A stretch of DNA of 60,000 bases from Hydractinia symbiolongicarpus (GCF_029227915.1 NC_079882.1:5644001-5704000); one strand, 5' to 3'; counted from the stretch's first letter, positions 47,344 to 59,640 are shown. Notes: generated by a model from the letters alone, not told the origin. Made by a program: numbers and translations.

Positions 47344-48289
47344 ATTAATTAATTTTAATATAGTTGATAGGGACTGGGGAAATACTACTATTGAGGTATT
47401 AATAATACTTGTGGTTTTGTTTTTCTTTTTGTTTCAACTTGTCGAACAATATATTTCCGAATACGTTGCTCCCTGTCAAAGCAACATACTTTGCTGGAAC
47501 AACAAGTTCGACCTCCCTTTTTCTCTTTCCAACCATTATGTTGAGATCGATTAGTGTTTGTTTTTACTATTATACTTTTAGAAAGATATGTTGTGTTGTT
47601 TTTAGCACACTAGATTTTTGCATAATTTTATAAGCCCCCCTCCCATTTCCCCCTTCCTCCCGAATAAGCCCCCTCCCCCATAACTCATTTTGACATTTTT
47701 CGGGGCTTAATCGATCATTTACGGTAATCAATATAAGCGTCGGACTAAAAAAAATTAATCCAGTACCATAAATGTTTTTTTTGAACACAATTTATGGACA
47801 CTATTACAATGGATGCACAAACATAATTCTTTCAAATACAGTAAATTTGCGGATAGCCAAATATTCAGCACACTCTACGAAATTCAAAGTAGTTCCTTTT
47901 TTGGTAAAAACAAACACATGAAAACAAACTAACTAACCTTCATTAGGTTGACGTTTTTGGTTCTTTTTTAAAGTAATCAAAATATAAAATATAAGGTAAA
48001 TACATAAATACAACAAGTTTTCTATTTTTCAGAAATTATTTATTCTAAATATTAATTCAAAGCACACATGGACAACCTGAAAGTGTTAATCAATCAATAC
48101 TGGCAAAGATCTCAAATATTAGTGTTCAGAATTGCAAAATATGAGAAAGTATTAAGGAGTTTGTTGGACTGGACAAAGCATAAAAGGTAAGTTGCGTTAT
48201 GAATGATTATGAAAGAGAAGGACCCTGGACAATATCGTTAGAATGCTTTTTCAGTTAGGAAAATACTGTCCATCTTGCAGACGCGACTG
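47344..48289. other. Unassigned DNA
   Basis: C-rich patches at 47634-47690 (CCCCCTCCC-type). No gene recognised. Confidence 0.4.
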
Positions 48290-49500
48290 AGAGCAACATA
48301 TAATTGCAAAGTTGTGATAGTGTTATCAGTTACCCCTTTTGTAGCAATGTTGATTTGAGGTGTTATACTTAACTGTTGTAATTAAAACTGGACAAAAAAT
48401 ATATAGTCTGTGACAGAAGAAAACATTTGCTTGAAATTTAACAATCTTTGGTTAAATATTTTGTTGGACTGAATTTGACTTCTCTTTAATAGGTATACCC
48501 AAATTTTCCATTGCTGAAAACCTGAGGAAATGCAAACTCTTGAGGTGAGTTACCTTCACCGGGTCCAAGTTCAAATACATCTTCTTGGATATACAAAGGA
48601 AGAGTAAAACTTTCCGTAGTGGATTGGCTGTGCTCTGAATAAGGGCATTTTGCAGTCTCCTCTACATAGTTCTGTTCAGTTTCCACTCCATTGAAATTTT
48701 TTCATCTTTATCAAAGTTAATCAAGTCCTGTTAAAATTAGCTGACATAAATATAAATGTCACTATACAAAGGGTTACTCAATTTGAGATATAATAGAGCT
48801 GACTAGACTTTTTCGGAAAAGACTGTTTGAAAATAGTGCAATTTCTTTTTTAGTTTGACAAGAATAAAGATTGGCGCTTGGATGCCGTGGTAATACATTG
48901 GATATATTAGCAGAATCTATTGAATGTGAAAAATTGCTCCTTTCACCTTAGGAAATTGACCTTTAGACATTATAACAAAAAATTATAGAGGGAAGATGTT
49001 TTGAAATAAGTGCTTTATCAAGTCCATTTAGGCTTCTCAGATTAGCAGGAATCTCTTTTAAATGGAGAGAGTTAGGAACAGTTCGACATAGTAATTCACT
49101 TTTTTCAAACTTAGCAGAGTATGTGCAGCATTCAAATTTCTTACCATCACAACTGGTAATATTTGTATCTATTACATTTGCAAAAGTAGAATCATACCTT
49201 TAAAGATCATAAGTTATTACAGATTTTCTGTATAAACATCTGTTACATATGCAACAAATGTAAATCAGTCTTTCACATATTTTTGATCTGAATTTGAAAA
49301 TAGGTTTTTCAAGATCGCCTGACGCATGATTGTTATATGATTTGTTATGAACAATAGTTTGTACTTTCACTTTTTTGGCATTAAAACGAGAAAACCGTTG
49401 TCGTTGCTGTGTTTTTTGTTTTTGTTGCATATTTTCTGATTTATGATGATTTGATAAAAAACGACGGACATGCTTAGTGAGTTCGATAAACTGAATTTTT
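48290..49500 (-). pseudogene. Relic of an autonomous Helitron replicase/helicase (N-terminal part)
   Basis: Reading the minus strand from 49500 down, shifted frames give ICCICNRCLY (zinc-finger-like), RTVPNSLHLKEIPANLRSLN, then VLPRHPS, then GPGEGNSPQEFAFPQVFSNG with KFGYTY (48486-48570), and a VKFSPTKYL piece near 48450. This order matches the DUF6570 region followed by the Helitron_like_N region of Rep/Hel proteins. Several stops and frame changes show it is dead. The Rep HUH motif and helicase are not seen. It may be kin to the source of the non-autonomous copies elsewhere in the window, but ends were not found. Confidence 0.6.
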
Positions 49501-52500
49501 TTTATGAAACTAGCACCTTGTTGGGTAATATCACGTAAACATGCTTTAAGTAGAATGTCAGATCTAGTAAACTAGAAAAATTTATGATGATAGACGTTCC
49601 ATGATGGGTTCTCCATTGCTATCACGGCTATGAAAATAATAAAAATAGTCCTAAATAGATATTATATACAATAACTTTCCATCTTACTTAATGATATAGT
49701 AACGTTCATAACATTTAGTGTATCATTAGCCCTGGTTAGTGCTCCAAACACGTCTTGGTAAAAATGACTAAATATTCATTGTTTATTGACTTGTAAAGTC
49801 GCCGTGTTCAATGACATATTCCAAGTCATTTGAATGCCAGATGTTGACACGCTTAAATTTGGAAAAGCAAATTGCAAATAAAGATATGCAAAAACACTGA
49901 ATTCCTAGAGCGCTTTTAAATTTTTTATGACCTTGGTGAAAAGAAGCGCGTACTGAGTGGATAAACGCATGAGAGCTGTTAACCCAAAGGGTTGTTTACC
50001 TGAGAGCTACCCAGTGCTTGCCATGTGAAAGTTAGAGTTATTAAGTATTTTAGGTGTTGTTTGATATGCCCAGGTCTTTGAGTATGTGAAAAAATAGTTA
50101 AAAATGATATCGGAGGCGCGTGATTTAAGTAGTTGCCCGATACAATCGCAAACTAGTGGGATATTCTCGAGTTTAAGCGTTAGCGCCGCCCATAACACTA
50201 AAATTGAATTTTTAAGTTAACTTTTTCTTTTCTTCAAAACAAGCTTCTTCTTTTTTTCGATTATCGCAAATTACCATTTACATTTTTTAGGCTGATGGAT
50301 GAATATTATGGATACTAATGTATTGGTGCCAGGGCATTGTTTGCGGGTAAATAGAAGTCACAAATACAAGCACTTACAGTAGGTGATCTTACTTTAACTA
50401 TATTAAATATGTAGAATAAAATTGTATTTCATTAACTATTTGTCAATATTATTATTACAGATGACGTTCAAGTCAAATTTAAAATGCATCTGCTATACAA
50501 TTTTTGTGGAAAGTGGAACGTTGCACCTAAAATGGTATATGAAATACTGCCAAACTCTTCTCCTGGCATAAAGTGTAACTGTGTAAATTGTGACTGAAAG
50601 ATTAAAGCATGAACCAGTGTTTATTGATACAGCTAACATTTTATAGTCACACCAAGCTAAAGTAAAGTAAGTCAATTTAAAATTCTAATATTAACGCTTA
50701 GAACTGTAGATGATGTAACTGAAGTCATTGATAACTATCTAGGGGGTTATTAATTCCTCTTAAATAGTAATGCAACTTAATAAAATAAATATTTTTGAAA
50801 ATAACAGGAAGTTTTGTTCAACGATTGTTTAAGAAGTTAAGAGGCTTCTCTTATATGCCATAATGAAATAAATTTCGCACACAATTAGCTTTAATTTGCG
50901 AATTTTTGTCAATTCCATCATTCGCAAAATTAAACTTTCCTGAAATTCATTTTCTTAAAATCTTGTTTTTAGCAAAATTTGGGGATTAAGTCATTGTATT
51001 TGCGTACATTTATCAATTTTTGATCCCATCCACACGTTGCATATTAACAGAAATATTTTTTTTCTTTCGGTTGCTTTGTACAATTATGGGAACGACTAAA
51101 ATAGAAATTTAATAGTATCACTTTTTATTTGTATTCCTTTTAGCAAAAGAACATTCAGTTGCTACGTTTATCAGCTATGAACGAGACAGCGTCGAGTTAA
51201 ATGTGTAGAAACTCGCTCGAGTGATGCTCACCATTTGATAATCAGCATTTTAAAGACTCGTAAAACTCGAGATATGATAACAAACTCATCACTTTGCAAA
51301 TAATTTTGATATCGTATTATCATTTGCAACATATTTTGCATAGCTTTCTGTAAAGCGTGGTTTTAAAAACATCAAAACGCCAACAACTCAATTGACGTCA
51401 AGTGCTTACACCACAAGTAAAGAAACGGTAACATCCGCGAAGTTTTAATTAACTCTTTTGCAATAAATACGTGATATAAGTTTTTGGAAAAAGTGAATTA
51501 AAAAATGTACAAACTTGCCATATCAATAGATTCCTTTGAAAAAACACCTTAATGGAATTTGTTAATACCTCTTTTCACACAAAAGTTATACAAATTTGCA
51601 TTTCCGAAGAAAACCTAAGAAAAATAAAAGTTGCTCCGAGCAAATTACATTTTATCACAATCTGGAAGCCAAAAATTCTCCCAAGAAAAACTAAATTATG
51701 ATAACAGACACGACGGCTCAAGTGCCCGAGCCCTTATTTTTTTAAAAAAAGAAACATTATTTTCCTAGGTTGTTTTTAAACATTGTTAAGGTAAAGTAAT
51801 TTTTTTTGAGACCGCGCAAATATTGATATAAATAGTTCACCTTCTAGGTCTCTACGTGTATGCAACAAACATAGAGAACCCCCATCAACGGTAATTTCAC
51901 ATTTTTGTTTCTCTAAGTATAACTGACGTTTGTTTCTTATGATGACGAACAGACGAAAGTTTACAGATTTCAATACTGTGCATTACTACCTGAACAATAC
52001 AGAAACAATTCACATGAACGAGTCTTTGCATTTAATTTAAGCCTTTGTAACAAGGGAGAATAACATTTACATTGGACAGAAATATAAAAGTAGCAAACCA
52101 GAAACAGTCGCTTCGTTTTAATTTAAATCTTTTGAGAATGTTGCGGAAGTTTTACTTCGAATGGTCTTACATTTCAAAGTTATTAGAACCGGAAATAATT
52201 TTTTTCTTCCTTTTTTGTGGCTTGATTTTTCTGTATATAAGATATTGTTTATTTTAACCCGCCTAACTGTAAAATGCATAGGCCTCATTAATGAGCACAG
52301 ATTTCTGAAGTCTCAGCTGCACTTTTATCTCGAGCATTATATTTCACAGAACAAGTCATAGTATCCGTTAAAAACTGTATGATTATTTTTTGATGTAAAA
52401 TCCTCCTTGGTTACACACACACGACTCGCAACGCCATTGTATCGGTACTGTTATTTAAACACGAAACCTTAACTAACATAGTTAAAGTATATAATAACTC

Positions 52501-53132
52501 GTAAAAACCAAAGGCGAGTGGAAAAGGAAGTGCAGTGACGGAATTAAGTGCTCGCTTAATGACTTGATATGATGCTTCCCCTATTAGGGTTATTAACAAC
52601 GTGAATAAACAGACGCATTGTCGTTTTGTAAGAGGTAACTTTTTTTGGATGACAACACAGGGGTTTCCGCAAACCTATCGCCACTTCCGGAAACATGCAT
52701 GTATAAAGATATGTTACGTGATGATATAAGAAAAGAACGTGTGAAAATCGATACAATCTATGTAACTTAATACATACACACCACCGTACGTCAAAAACCT
52801 TAAGTGGCGATCAACAATGGTAACATAATCCTGCACCAAACCGAACATATCAACGTCATTACAATAAATAGCTGTCACGCCAGCTTGTAACCTCAAACAA
52901 ACATTCTTTTAAGGTCAAAGAGATTTTTTAAATTAATGACAGTAGTTGGTTCTGGTAAAAACGATTGTGTAGTGTAAGTATTATAGGAGCAAATATATGC
53001 AAGAAAAGATATTAGCTATGTGTATTCTATTTATGACAAATAAATGAAATCCCATTTTAAAGTTGACAACTTCAAAATGGGATCTTGTACATCGTAATTT
53101 CTCTTTTTAGCCCCTCCCTTTATTCGTCTCCC
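49501..53132. other. Unassigned intergenic DNA, ~3.6 kb
   Basis: No domain-bearing frame, RNA gene or repeat structure recognised. Many short frames on both strands without splice support. Confidence 0.4.
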
Positions 53133-53270
53133 TTCTAATACCCCACTCCCACAGATACTTTCTAATACCCCATTCTCACAGAGACCTTCTAATACCCCAT
53201 TCCCACAGATACTTTCTAATACCCCATTCTCACAGAGACCTTCTAATACCCCATTCCCACAGATACTTTT
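53133..53270. repeat. 27-bp minisatellite, five copies in a 54-bp two-unit pattern
   Basis: TTCTAATACCCCA starts at 53133, 53160, 53187, 53214 and 53241. Units alternate between TCCCACAGATACT and TCTCACAGAGACC endings, giving a 54-bp higher-order period. Confidence 0.85.
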
Positions 53271-53819
53271 TGAGTCTCTGTATTAAGCCCCCTTCCTTTA
53301 TTTAATAATACCAGATATTTTGGTTGATTCACGTAAAAAATATTATTTTTTATCTAAGGCAAGAACCAGTGTGTTTTACAACTTTATTGAAACTAACATC
53401 TTTCAACTGGGTTTTCATTCGAATTTTTATGTTGTGTATATAGAAATCGGAACTACTCAAATGTTATAAAAACATATATATTAATTCTAAACTAAAAAGT
53501 TAGATTTCCTACTTTGTCAAAAGGAACATACGAACGCTTTCCACAACAAAAGTAAATGCTCGTTTTCATTTGACTGCATTATCGTTATAAGTTCACTAGT
53601 TTTTTCAATAGCGCATGCACACTTTGACAAAAGTAAAGATTTGGTCTACGTGCGCACGCGTTAACAAAAAAACCGTAAGCTCTTTGCGCCATAGCAAAAA
53701 TTCAGTCAAACAGAAAAGACCGATAAATTTACGTCATGCATAATTAGCAGTAAACCAAGTGTTTTTTAACCAATCACTTTACAGAATCACCAATACGCTA
53801 GGGGGTGAGTTTTAAACAG

Positions 53820-53827
53820 TATAAAAA
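53820..53827 (+). promoter_or_regulatory. TATA box of the second cysteine-rich peptide gene
   Basis: TATAAAAA 61 bp before the end of a short 5' UTR exon (GTATAG|GTAAGA at 53881/53882). CCAAT motifs lie upstream at about 53770 and 53790. Mirrors gene 1. Confidence 0.55.
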
Positions 53828-54157
53828 CGAATTAAAAACTTTGTGCGTTCCATATATAAATTCTATGTGGATTCTGTATAGGTAAGAAAGCTACTTTAAT
53901 TTACAGAAAATGTACCAACAAATTTAGTTTAAAATAATCGTATGAGATGCGCTATTTATATTGTAAACATCACGTTGTCAATTTTCTTTTTTTATTTGGG
54001 CAAATGAAGAAAATATATATAATATTTAGAATAAGGTTAAAATGAAAAGGTTTCGTTTGGAAATACAAACAAAGTGCGTAAAGTCATATATTGCCTATCT
54101 CCATCTCCACCTGGCAACAAAGTAATTGTGTGTCTGCTTTAATTTAGATTGAAAAAA

Positions 54158-54448
54158 ATGAGTGTACTTGGCATCAATACATTTCTGCGATACCTTGCAA
54201 TCTTTATATTGCTTCATCCGGGACATGTCAAAGCAGAAAGCCAATTAAAATGCTTTTTAAAGTGTTCTTCATTATTTCATCAATGCGTGAACACAATACA
54301 CGATGGAAGTTGGATGGAGTTTATGAGTTGTACAAGATCCACTAAATCATGCAAGAACAAATGTTTAATACGACCGACAAAATCGCAAACTTCTTCGTCA
54401 GTAGTTCAAAGAACAAGCATGGTTTTGTGTGTTAGCAGCATAAGTTAA
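54158..54448 (+). CDS. Small secreted cysteine-rich peptide, gene 2 (paralogue of gene 1)
   Basis: After a 5' UTR intron (53882-54147, acceptor TTTAATTTAG) the frame starts at ATG 54158, preceded by GAAAAAA as in gene 1. Signal peptide about residues 1-27 (LRYLAIFILLHPG). Cysteine pattern C-x3-C-x6-C-x14-C-x6-C-x3-C, same as gene 1 except for a loop longer by three. The two share little sequence beyond the cysteines. The unspliced frame ends at 54446-54448. Alternative downstream exons (54793-54900, or one near 56151) are possible but donors here are weak. Function unknown; secreted toxin-like or signalling peptide is an inference. Confidence 0.6.
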   Translation: MSVLGINTFLRYLAIFILLHPGHVKAESQLKCFLKCSSLFHQCVNTIHDGSWMEFMSCTRSTKSCKNKCLIRPTKSQTSSSVVQRTSMVLCVSSIS

Positions 54449-54792
54449 AAATTGAATTCTCCGATGACAAAAACATGACGAAAATCCTAGTGATTAATAT
54501 GACTCATTTAAATTATCCATAAAGAAAAAGAAACTAATACCTATCTCATTTATAACACTTATGTAGTGTGTAGCATTGATAACTACAACACAGTCTCGGC
54601 GAAAATCGCTGGAGTTACTACAATGGCGGATAATTGAAGTAAACACAAGGTATACCTACTTCAAACGTTCCTAAGACTCAACCACAAAATATGAGTAGAT
54701 AAGATTTTTAGCAATTGTTTATCTATGTTCTTTTATTTTTTCTCCATCAGTTTCTATTTTTTGTGGTTCTGACTAATTTTTGTATGATGCAG

Positions 54793-54900
54793 GAACTGAA
54801 AATACATCCCTACGGTATACCATTTAAATCCGCTAACCCAAATGTCGCTAATATTCGAAGTTCAGTTTTTTGGGACAAATTTCGAAACCTATTAGGTTAA
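54793..54900 (+). CDS. Candidate terminal exon
   Basis: After GATGCAG an open stretch of 35 codons (starting ELKIHPYGIPFKSANPN) ends at TAA with a C-terminal Gly. It could join gene 2 in phase 0 from a weak GTAGTT donor at 54401. Not confirmed. Confidence 0.25.
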   Translation, partial: ELKIHPYGIPFKSANPNVANIRSSVFWDKFRNLLG

Positions 54901-55354
54901 TTGAAAGTCTTGGTTTAATTTGAAAATTGACAATTTATTTCGCTTATTTAAACAAATTTTATCAATCCTGGATCATAATATTCTTGTTAACTCAAACCTT
55001 CGTGCGTTTATGATCACAAAATGGGAAAAATATTAGCATCCATAACAATCAGTAGCTAATGTTTTTCAATTTCTCGAAATATTTTGCGTCTGAAGTAAAA
55101 TGAAATACTTCCCAATCGTCCATTTTTGCTCATCATTTCCAATCAAAAAAATTAAATAGTTTTTACAAAAGCTCTTGTTATCTTTTTTAAATAGTGTTCG
55201 TTAAATCAAACAATCCCCGTTTATACAAATCAATTCTGTTCCGCTGTGTGTTAGAAATAGCGGATGTATACTGTGCAACGGAAGTTGATGCTAATATTTT
55301 CAAAGAAATATTCTCTATCGCTTATAATTTAAAAGGTTAGGTTTTCTTATATCT
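54901..55354. other. Intergenic, nothing recognised
   Basis: AT-rich sequence with no repeat or frame of note. Confidence 0.4.
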
Positions 55355-55527
55355 TCTCTTTAATAATAGCCGTATTGTGTCTGGCTCTGCGCGGACCCCC
55401 CGCTGAGTTAGAAAATCGTGCTACGAAAACACGAATGTCAAATGCGATATATTTTATTCACGTTGTTGCCACGGGTAAATTTAAAGGACAAGCGAACCTG
55501 TTGAGTTTCCCACGGGCTAACGACTAG
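55355..55527 (+). mobile_element. 173-bp Helitron miniature
   Basis: TCTCTTTAATAATAGCCG start, degenerate hairpin (CCTGTTGAGTTTCCCACGGG), ending GCTAACGACTAG before T. Same length as the 47101 copy, more diverged. Confidence 0.7.
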
Positions 55528-56150
55528 TTGATATAAGAATACCTAACTTGTATGTAAGTATGGTTTCAGACAATCTAATATATTCTTATGCTGTGTCATA
55601 AATTTTAATGTTGATCAAGCACAGAACAGATTTGGTTAATTTAAAGACCAGAAATTTATAATTTTCTCGCTTTATAAATAATTTACACAGTTTATTATAA
55701 CATCGTTGTTGTTAATGTGTTTTGATGATACTCATACTGCAGTATCTTGAAAATAAACATTTATTTTTTTAAAAGGAGGAGACTTTACACACACGGTTTT
55801 TTCTAACCAGTAAACATATCAGCGTATTATTTAAAATTATTTCTGTATAAGTTTTATTTTCTACAAAGCAAAAAATTAGTTTTGAAATATTGAGCCATTA
55901 TTGTTATATTGTTATTAATCCTGACAAAAAGAATGTAAATTTGTAACGAATTGTTCTTTAACCGTGCCAAGCTTAATCGTTTAAGAGAAACTCAGGTCAA
56001 AAACACTAGATATAATACAGGTTGTACCTGATGAAAATCTGATCAGAATATCTTTGTCTTAAGTTTTTCTGCAACCCCTTGAATTGTTTAACAAAATCAT
56101 TTCAAAACGCAAGAATAACACACTATCGTCATTCCACAGTTATGTTTTAG

Positions 56151-56325
56151 GTAAAAACGTCTTCACTAATAATTTAACTACATCAAGTAATCGTTTCACA
56201 ATGAAAATCTCGAAACTACAAAAATCTAAAGTCGTCTACGGTTTAATTGCCAACTGTGACAAATTTTACATAAGCAAAATAAAACTAGCGTTGTCGAAAA
56301 AACCCGGAAACACTTTAAAGTTCTA
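56151..56325 (+). CDS. Candidate exon with stop, function unknown
   Basis: TTATGTTTTAG precedes a phase-1 frame starting G|GTAAAAAC that stays open for 57 codons to TAA 56323-56325, rich in Lys/Ser/Asn. The acceptor and G-K start resemble the terminal exon of gene 1 (26076). It could be a 3' exon of gene 2 or chance. Confidence 0.2.
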
Positions 56326-56329
56326 ACTA

Positions 56330-57136
56330 ACAATTAATTTTTGAACATCACTTAACATGATATGAGTGATGAATTTAAACTAGTGATACTGCTTCTAAGA
56401 ACCTTCTCCTTACGATAAAAAAAACGCTACAAAAAAGACACAACTATCACTGACATGTCTGATTTCAATTTGAGACTCTATTAACAACATAATAATTACA
56501 GACCAATTACTGATTTTGTATGCAGTCTTACACTGTTTTTTATATCTCTTTTTTCTTGCACCAATACTTCAAATAATGTACTTCGTTTATGGTACGAAAG
56601 TCGAGCGAAGTATTTCCTACTAAAAGTATTTACAAAAGTATTTAGCAGGTTAAGGCTGCGAATGGCAATGACCATGCAACAGTCTGCCTTAACTTTTTGA
56701 GGGCTAGCCAACTGGGTGATTTCACACCAGCGACATAAAAAGTTACTCTTGGAAACAGATTTTGAATTCTAGTCACCTCATAATCGCAATATAAAACTTA
56801 TTTTGGCGAGTAATTTAACGAATAAAACTGCATACTGAAACTTTCTAGCCAGATCATTAAATGACCTTTGTTCCTAAAAATGGTGTTTTGCATTCGTGAT
56901 ATACTTTTTGGAAATTAAACTTGTTTCAATGTCATCTGCACCAACGGCTTATCTAAACATCACATGCGCAACTGAGAAAATTATGAGCACACGCACGCCA
57001 CGGAAGCACGTTTTATCAGTAACGTCAACGTTTTTAAATTTCGATTATTTACACAGTCTACCACATTATATGAAATGTTGCAATAACGTAGATGAGGATA
57101 ATCTTACAGAACATGAATAAAGCAGAAAAATATTAC
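56330..57136. other. Unassigned DNA with small frames
   Basis: 56496-56711 (minus, ~70 codons) and 56896-57120 (+) are open and not low complexity, but no domain or splice context was recognised. Confidence 0.3.
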
Positions 57137-57203
57137 CTGTTGACGTCATCGCGATCAACATTACGTTGTTTTAAAAGTTTCTCGATCGCGTTTTCTGTCT
57201 GAT
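57137..57203 (-). CDS. Candidate internal exon on the minus strand
   Basis: On the minus strand CTACCCTCCTAG precedes and GTAATA follows a 67-nt stretch open in one frame (QTENAIEKLLKQRNVDRDD), charged and helical in look, with higher GC than its surroundings. No partner exons were fixed. Phase 1 in, phase 2 out. Confidence 0.3.
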
Positions 57204-57209
57204 CTAGGA

Positions 57210-57970
57210 GGGTAGAAAAAGAAAAGGAGAAGAAACTATATATATAAAATTTATAAAAAAAGCTACGAAAGGAAAGATTTCACACTTGTTAAACGATCTT
57301 GATGCTATTTTGAATAATATTTTAAGATATGTAATGTTATTTCACAAATCATGAAGACTTACAATTGTCGATGAAACTAATTTTAAAGCAAAATTACCCC
57401 AAAGAATAGCCAGGCAAAAAATGTAACTTAAAGGTTTTTATGTTTATATATTTGCTATAGAGATAGTTAGGCACAAACATATTAAAGCTAACCAAGTAAC
57501 CTAACATCGTAAAAGTCCGCTATGAACATTAATAAGTAAACTTTGACAAATTTGCCGTACGTTACTTAGATAGAAACGGCGTTCTTAGTTGCTTTTGTTT
57601 GAAATCTTTAAAATTCAGCCCTTGTTCCCAATATATATTAATTTCGGGGTTGTAGCTGTAGCTAGAGAATTACAGAATCGGTTTCTGACTAATTTCTCAC
57701 TACATTTTTTAAAAAAAGTAAAAACTGGACTGTTTGCTAACCTGCGGCATATACACATAAAAAATTCACACAAAGTTTGGTTGCTTTTGTGGAAAATGTA
57801 TTTTGTTTTGACTGTTAACCTGCTGCTAAAAGTAAACATTGTATTTATATCTGCTTAAGCCTATCTTCACGGAATATAAAGTGCACAGGCAAACTATGTA
57901 TTTATCTATCTACACAATGTGAAAATGGTCTTAAAGATACAGCTACGATTTATGCCGGCTCAAATACATC
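57210..57970. other. Unassigned DNA
   Basis: Short overlapping frames at 57589-57858 on both strands without support. Confidence 0.35.
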
Positions 57971-58160
57971 CAAAATTTCATCCAACATCGCAAATTTTTG
58001 ATGTTGGATGAAATGTTGGATGCATTTATGTTAAACGAAAAAAATATAAAAAAGTCATGTTGGATATGTTGGATAAAGTTCAGCTTCATCCAACACAATT
58101 TTCATGAATTTTCATGTTGGATGCATTTGAGTCAAATTTCATCCAACTTTTTACGACTTC
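57971..58160. repeat. Clustered CATCCAACA/TGTTGGATG motifs with perfect hairpin
   Basis: ATTTCATCCAACATC at 57975-57989 pairs perfectly with GATGTTGGATGAAAT at 58000-58014 (10-nt loop). Further TGTTGGATG or CATCCAAC copies follow in both orientations to about 58150. Confidence 0.75.
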
Positions 58161-58370
58161 CTCAGTATTTTTCAAATTTTCGAACACATTCTCGAACGTT
58201 TTTTGACAATGGAATGTTTTTTTTCAATGAAATGCTTGTAAATAATTAAATCAAGAGTGTGTGTGGAAAAAATTATGTTTAATACCGAAAAGGAGCAGAA
58301 AAAGTCAAGAAGGCAGCTATGTATGGAACGCCATAGCTGAAATAGTAAGCGAATCGTGCTTTGGTAACGA

Positions 58371-58801
58371 TATTTTGTCATTCGGTACATATATTTTGTC
58401 ATTCGGTACATATATTTTGTGATTCGGTACATATATTTTGTCATTTGGTACATATATTTTGTCATTTGGTACATATATTTTGTCATTTGGTACATATATT
58501 TTGTCATTTGGTACATATATTTTGTCATTCGGTACATATATTTTGTCATTCGGTACATATATTTTGTGATTCGGTACATATATTTTGTCATTCGGTACAT
58601 ATATTTTGTCATTTGGTACATATATTTTGTCATTTGGTACATATATTTTGTCATTTGGTACATATATTTTGTCATTCGGTACATATATTTTGTCATTCGG
58701 TACATATATTTTGTGATTCGGTACATATATTTTGTCATTCGGTACATATATTTTGTCATTTGGTACATATATTTTGTCATTTGGTACATATATTTTGTCA
58801 T
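58371..58801. repeat. 21-bp minisatellite, ~20.5 copies, with 7-unit (147-bp) higher order
   Basis: The unit is TTTTGTCATTYGGTACATATA. Variant units (CATTC, GATTC, CATTT) recur in blocks of seven, so the higher-order period is 147 bp. Having a length divisible by three and no stops, it is open in several frames on both strands (minus: NDKIYVP or MTKYMYQ repeats). The long frames here need not be genes. Confidence 0.9.
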
Positions 58802-58929
58802 TAGCTGGAAAAGCATCATTCACACTTTTTTCATCCGATGAAAAATTAACATTCGCACATTTTAAGTGTTTCAGAAAGTTAAATTCCCGTACTATGAAGA
58901 AGTAATGCTGCGACAATTACTTAAAAATC

Positions 58930-59640
58930 ATGGGAATGTTGTGCAGGGTCGACGAGTCTGGTATAAAAGAACAAAGAAAAGACGACTGCATAGAAGAATA
59001 TACAACGTCAAAGGGCCGAACCATCTGTGGCATATATGGTAATCACAAATTAGTCCGATGGTACCTTATGGTAACAGTAATAATCGATGGATTGTGTCGT
59101 TTGCCAGTTGCTCTGTTGTGTTCTGACAGCAATAAATCAGTGCAGTGTTTTGAAAAGCAACCAAAAATTACGGTATACCCAGCAGAGTTCGGTCTGATAA
59201 GGGGAAAAAAAATGTATGTCGAATTTATGCTGAACAAAAGAGGTTCAAATAGAGGTAGCATGGTCACTGGTAAAAACATACACAATTAGCGAATTGAGAA
59301 AGGATCTGGCGAGACGTATTTGACGGTGTGTTAGGATTACTTTACAAGCTATTTTACCACATGGAGGATCAAGGTATTTTAGAGACTCTAAATGAAATTT
59401 ACATCGCAGATCTTCATTACATATATTAGCTGCAAATTATCGAGAAATTGGAAATTTAAAGATGTGCTTGGGCTAATCATCGCATACGAACAGTTGACAG
59501 CACTCTAATTTCTTCGTGGGCAGCTGGTCAATATAACAATGCGATCGTAGAAGAAACTGTGGGTACTTCAATTACGGGGTAGAAGGAGCTGTTGATGAAA
59601 TGAAAGAATATGGTAGACCTATATTTGAGGCCCCATCATC
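58930..59640 (+). pseudogene. Degenerate DDE integrase-core gene
   Basis: 58930-59289 is open and reads GIKEQRKDDC.., GNHKLVRWYLM, IDGLCRLPV, MLNKRGSNRGSMVTGKNIHN, then a stop. The following 300 bp in shifted frames give RRIFDGVLGLLYKLFYHMED, AWANHRIRT and SWAAGQYN. The order matches the integrase-core domain proteins (rve-like, DDE) that are numerous in fish and cnidarian genomes (recalled). The Asp normally before GNHK is Tyr, and the second catalytic Asp region (GLIRGKKM) is also altered, so it is inactive. Stops and frame changes confirm decay. Confidence 0.55.

Noticed and set aside
47409-47788. Overlapping frames of 72-74 codons on both strands
   Set aside because: Open on both strands in pyrimidine-rich DNA with no recognised domain.
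58172-58916. Long frames of 140-215 codons on both strands over the 21-bp array
   Set aside because: A 21-bp unit without stops is open automatically. The flanking parts have no recognisable domain, so they are not called as genes.
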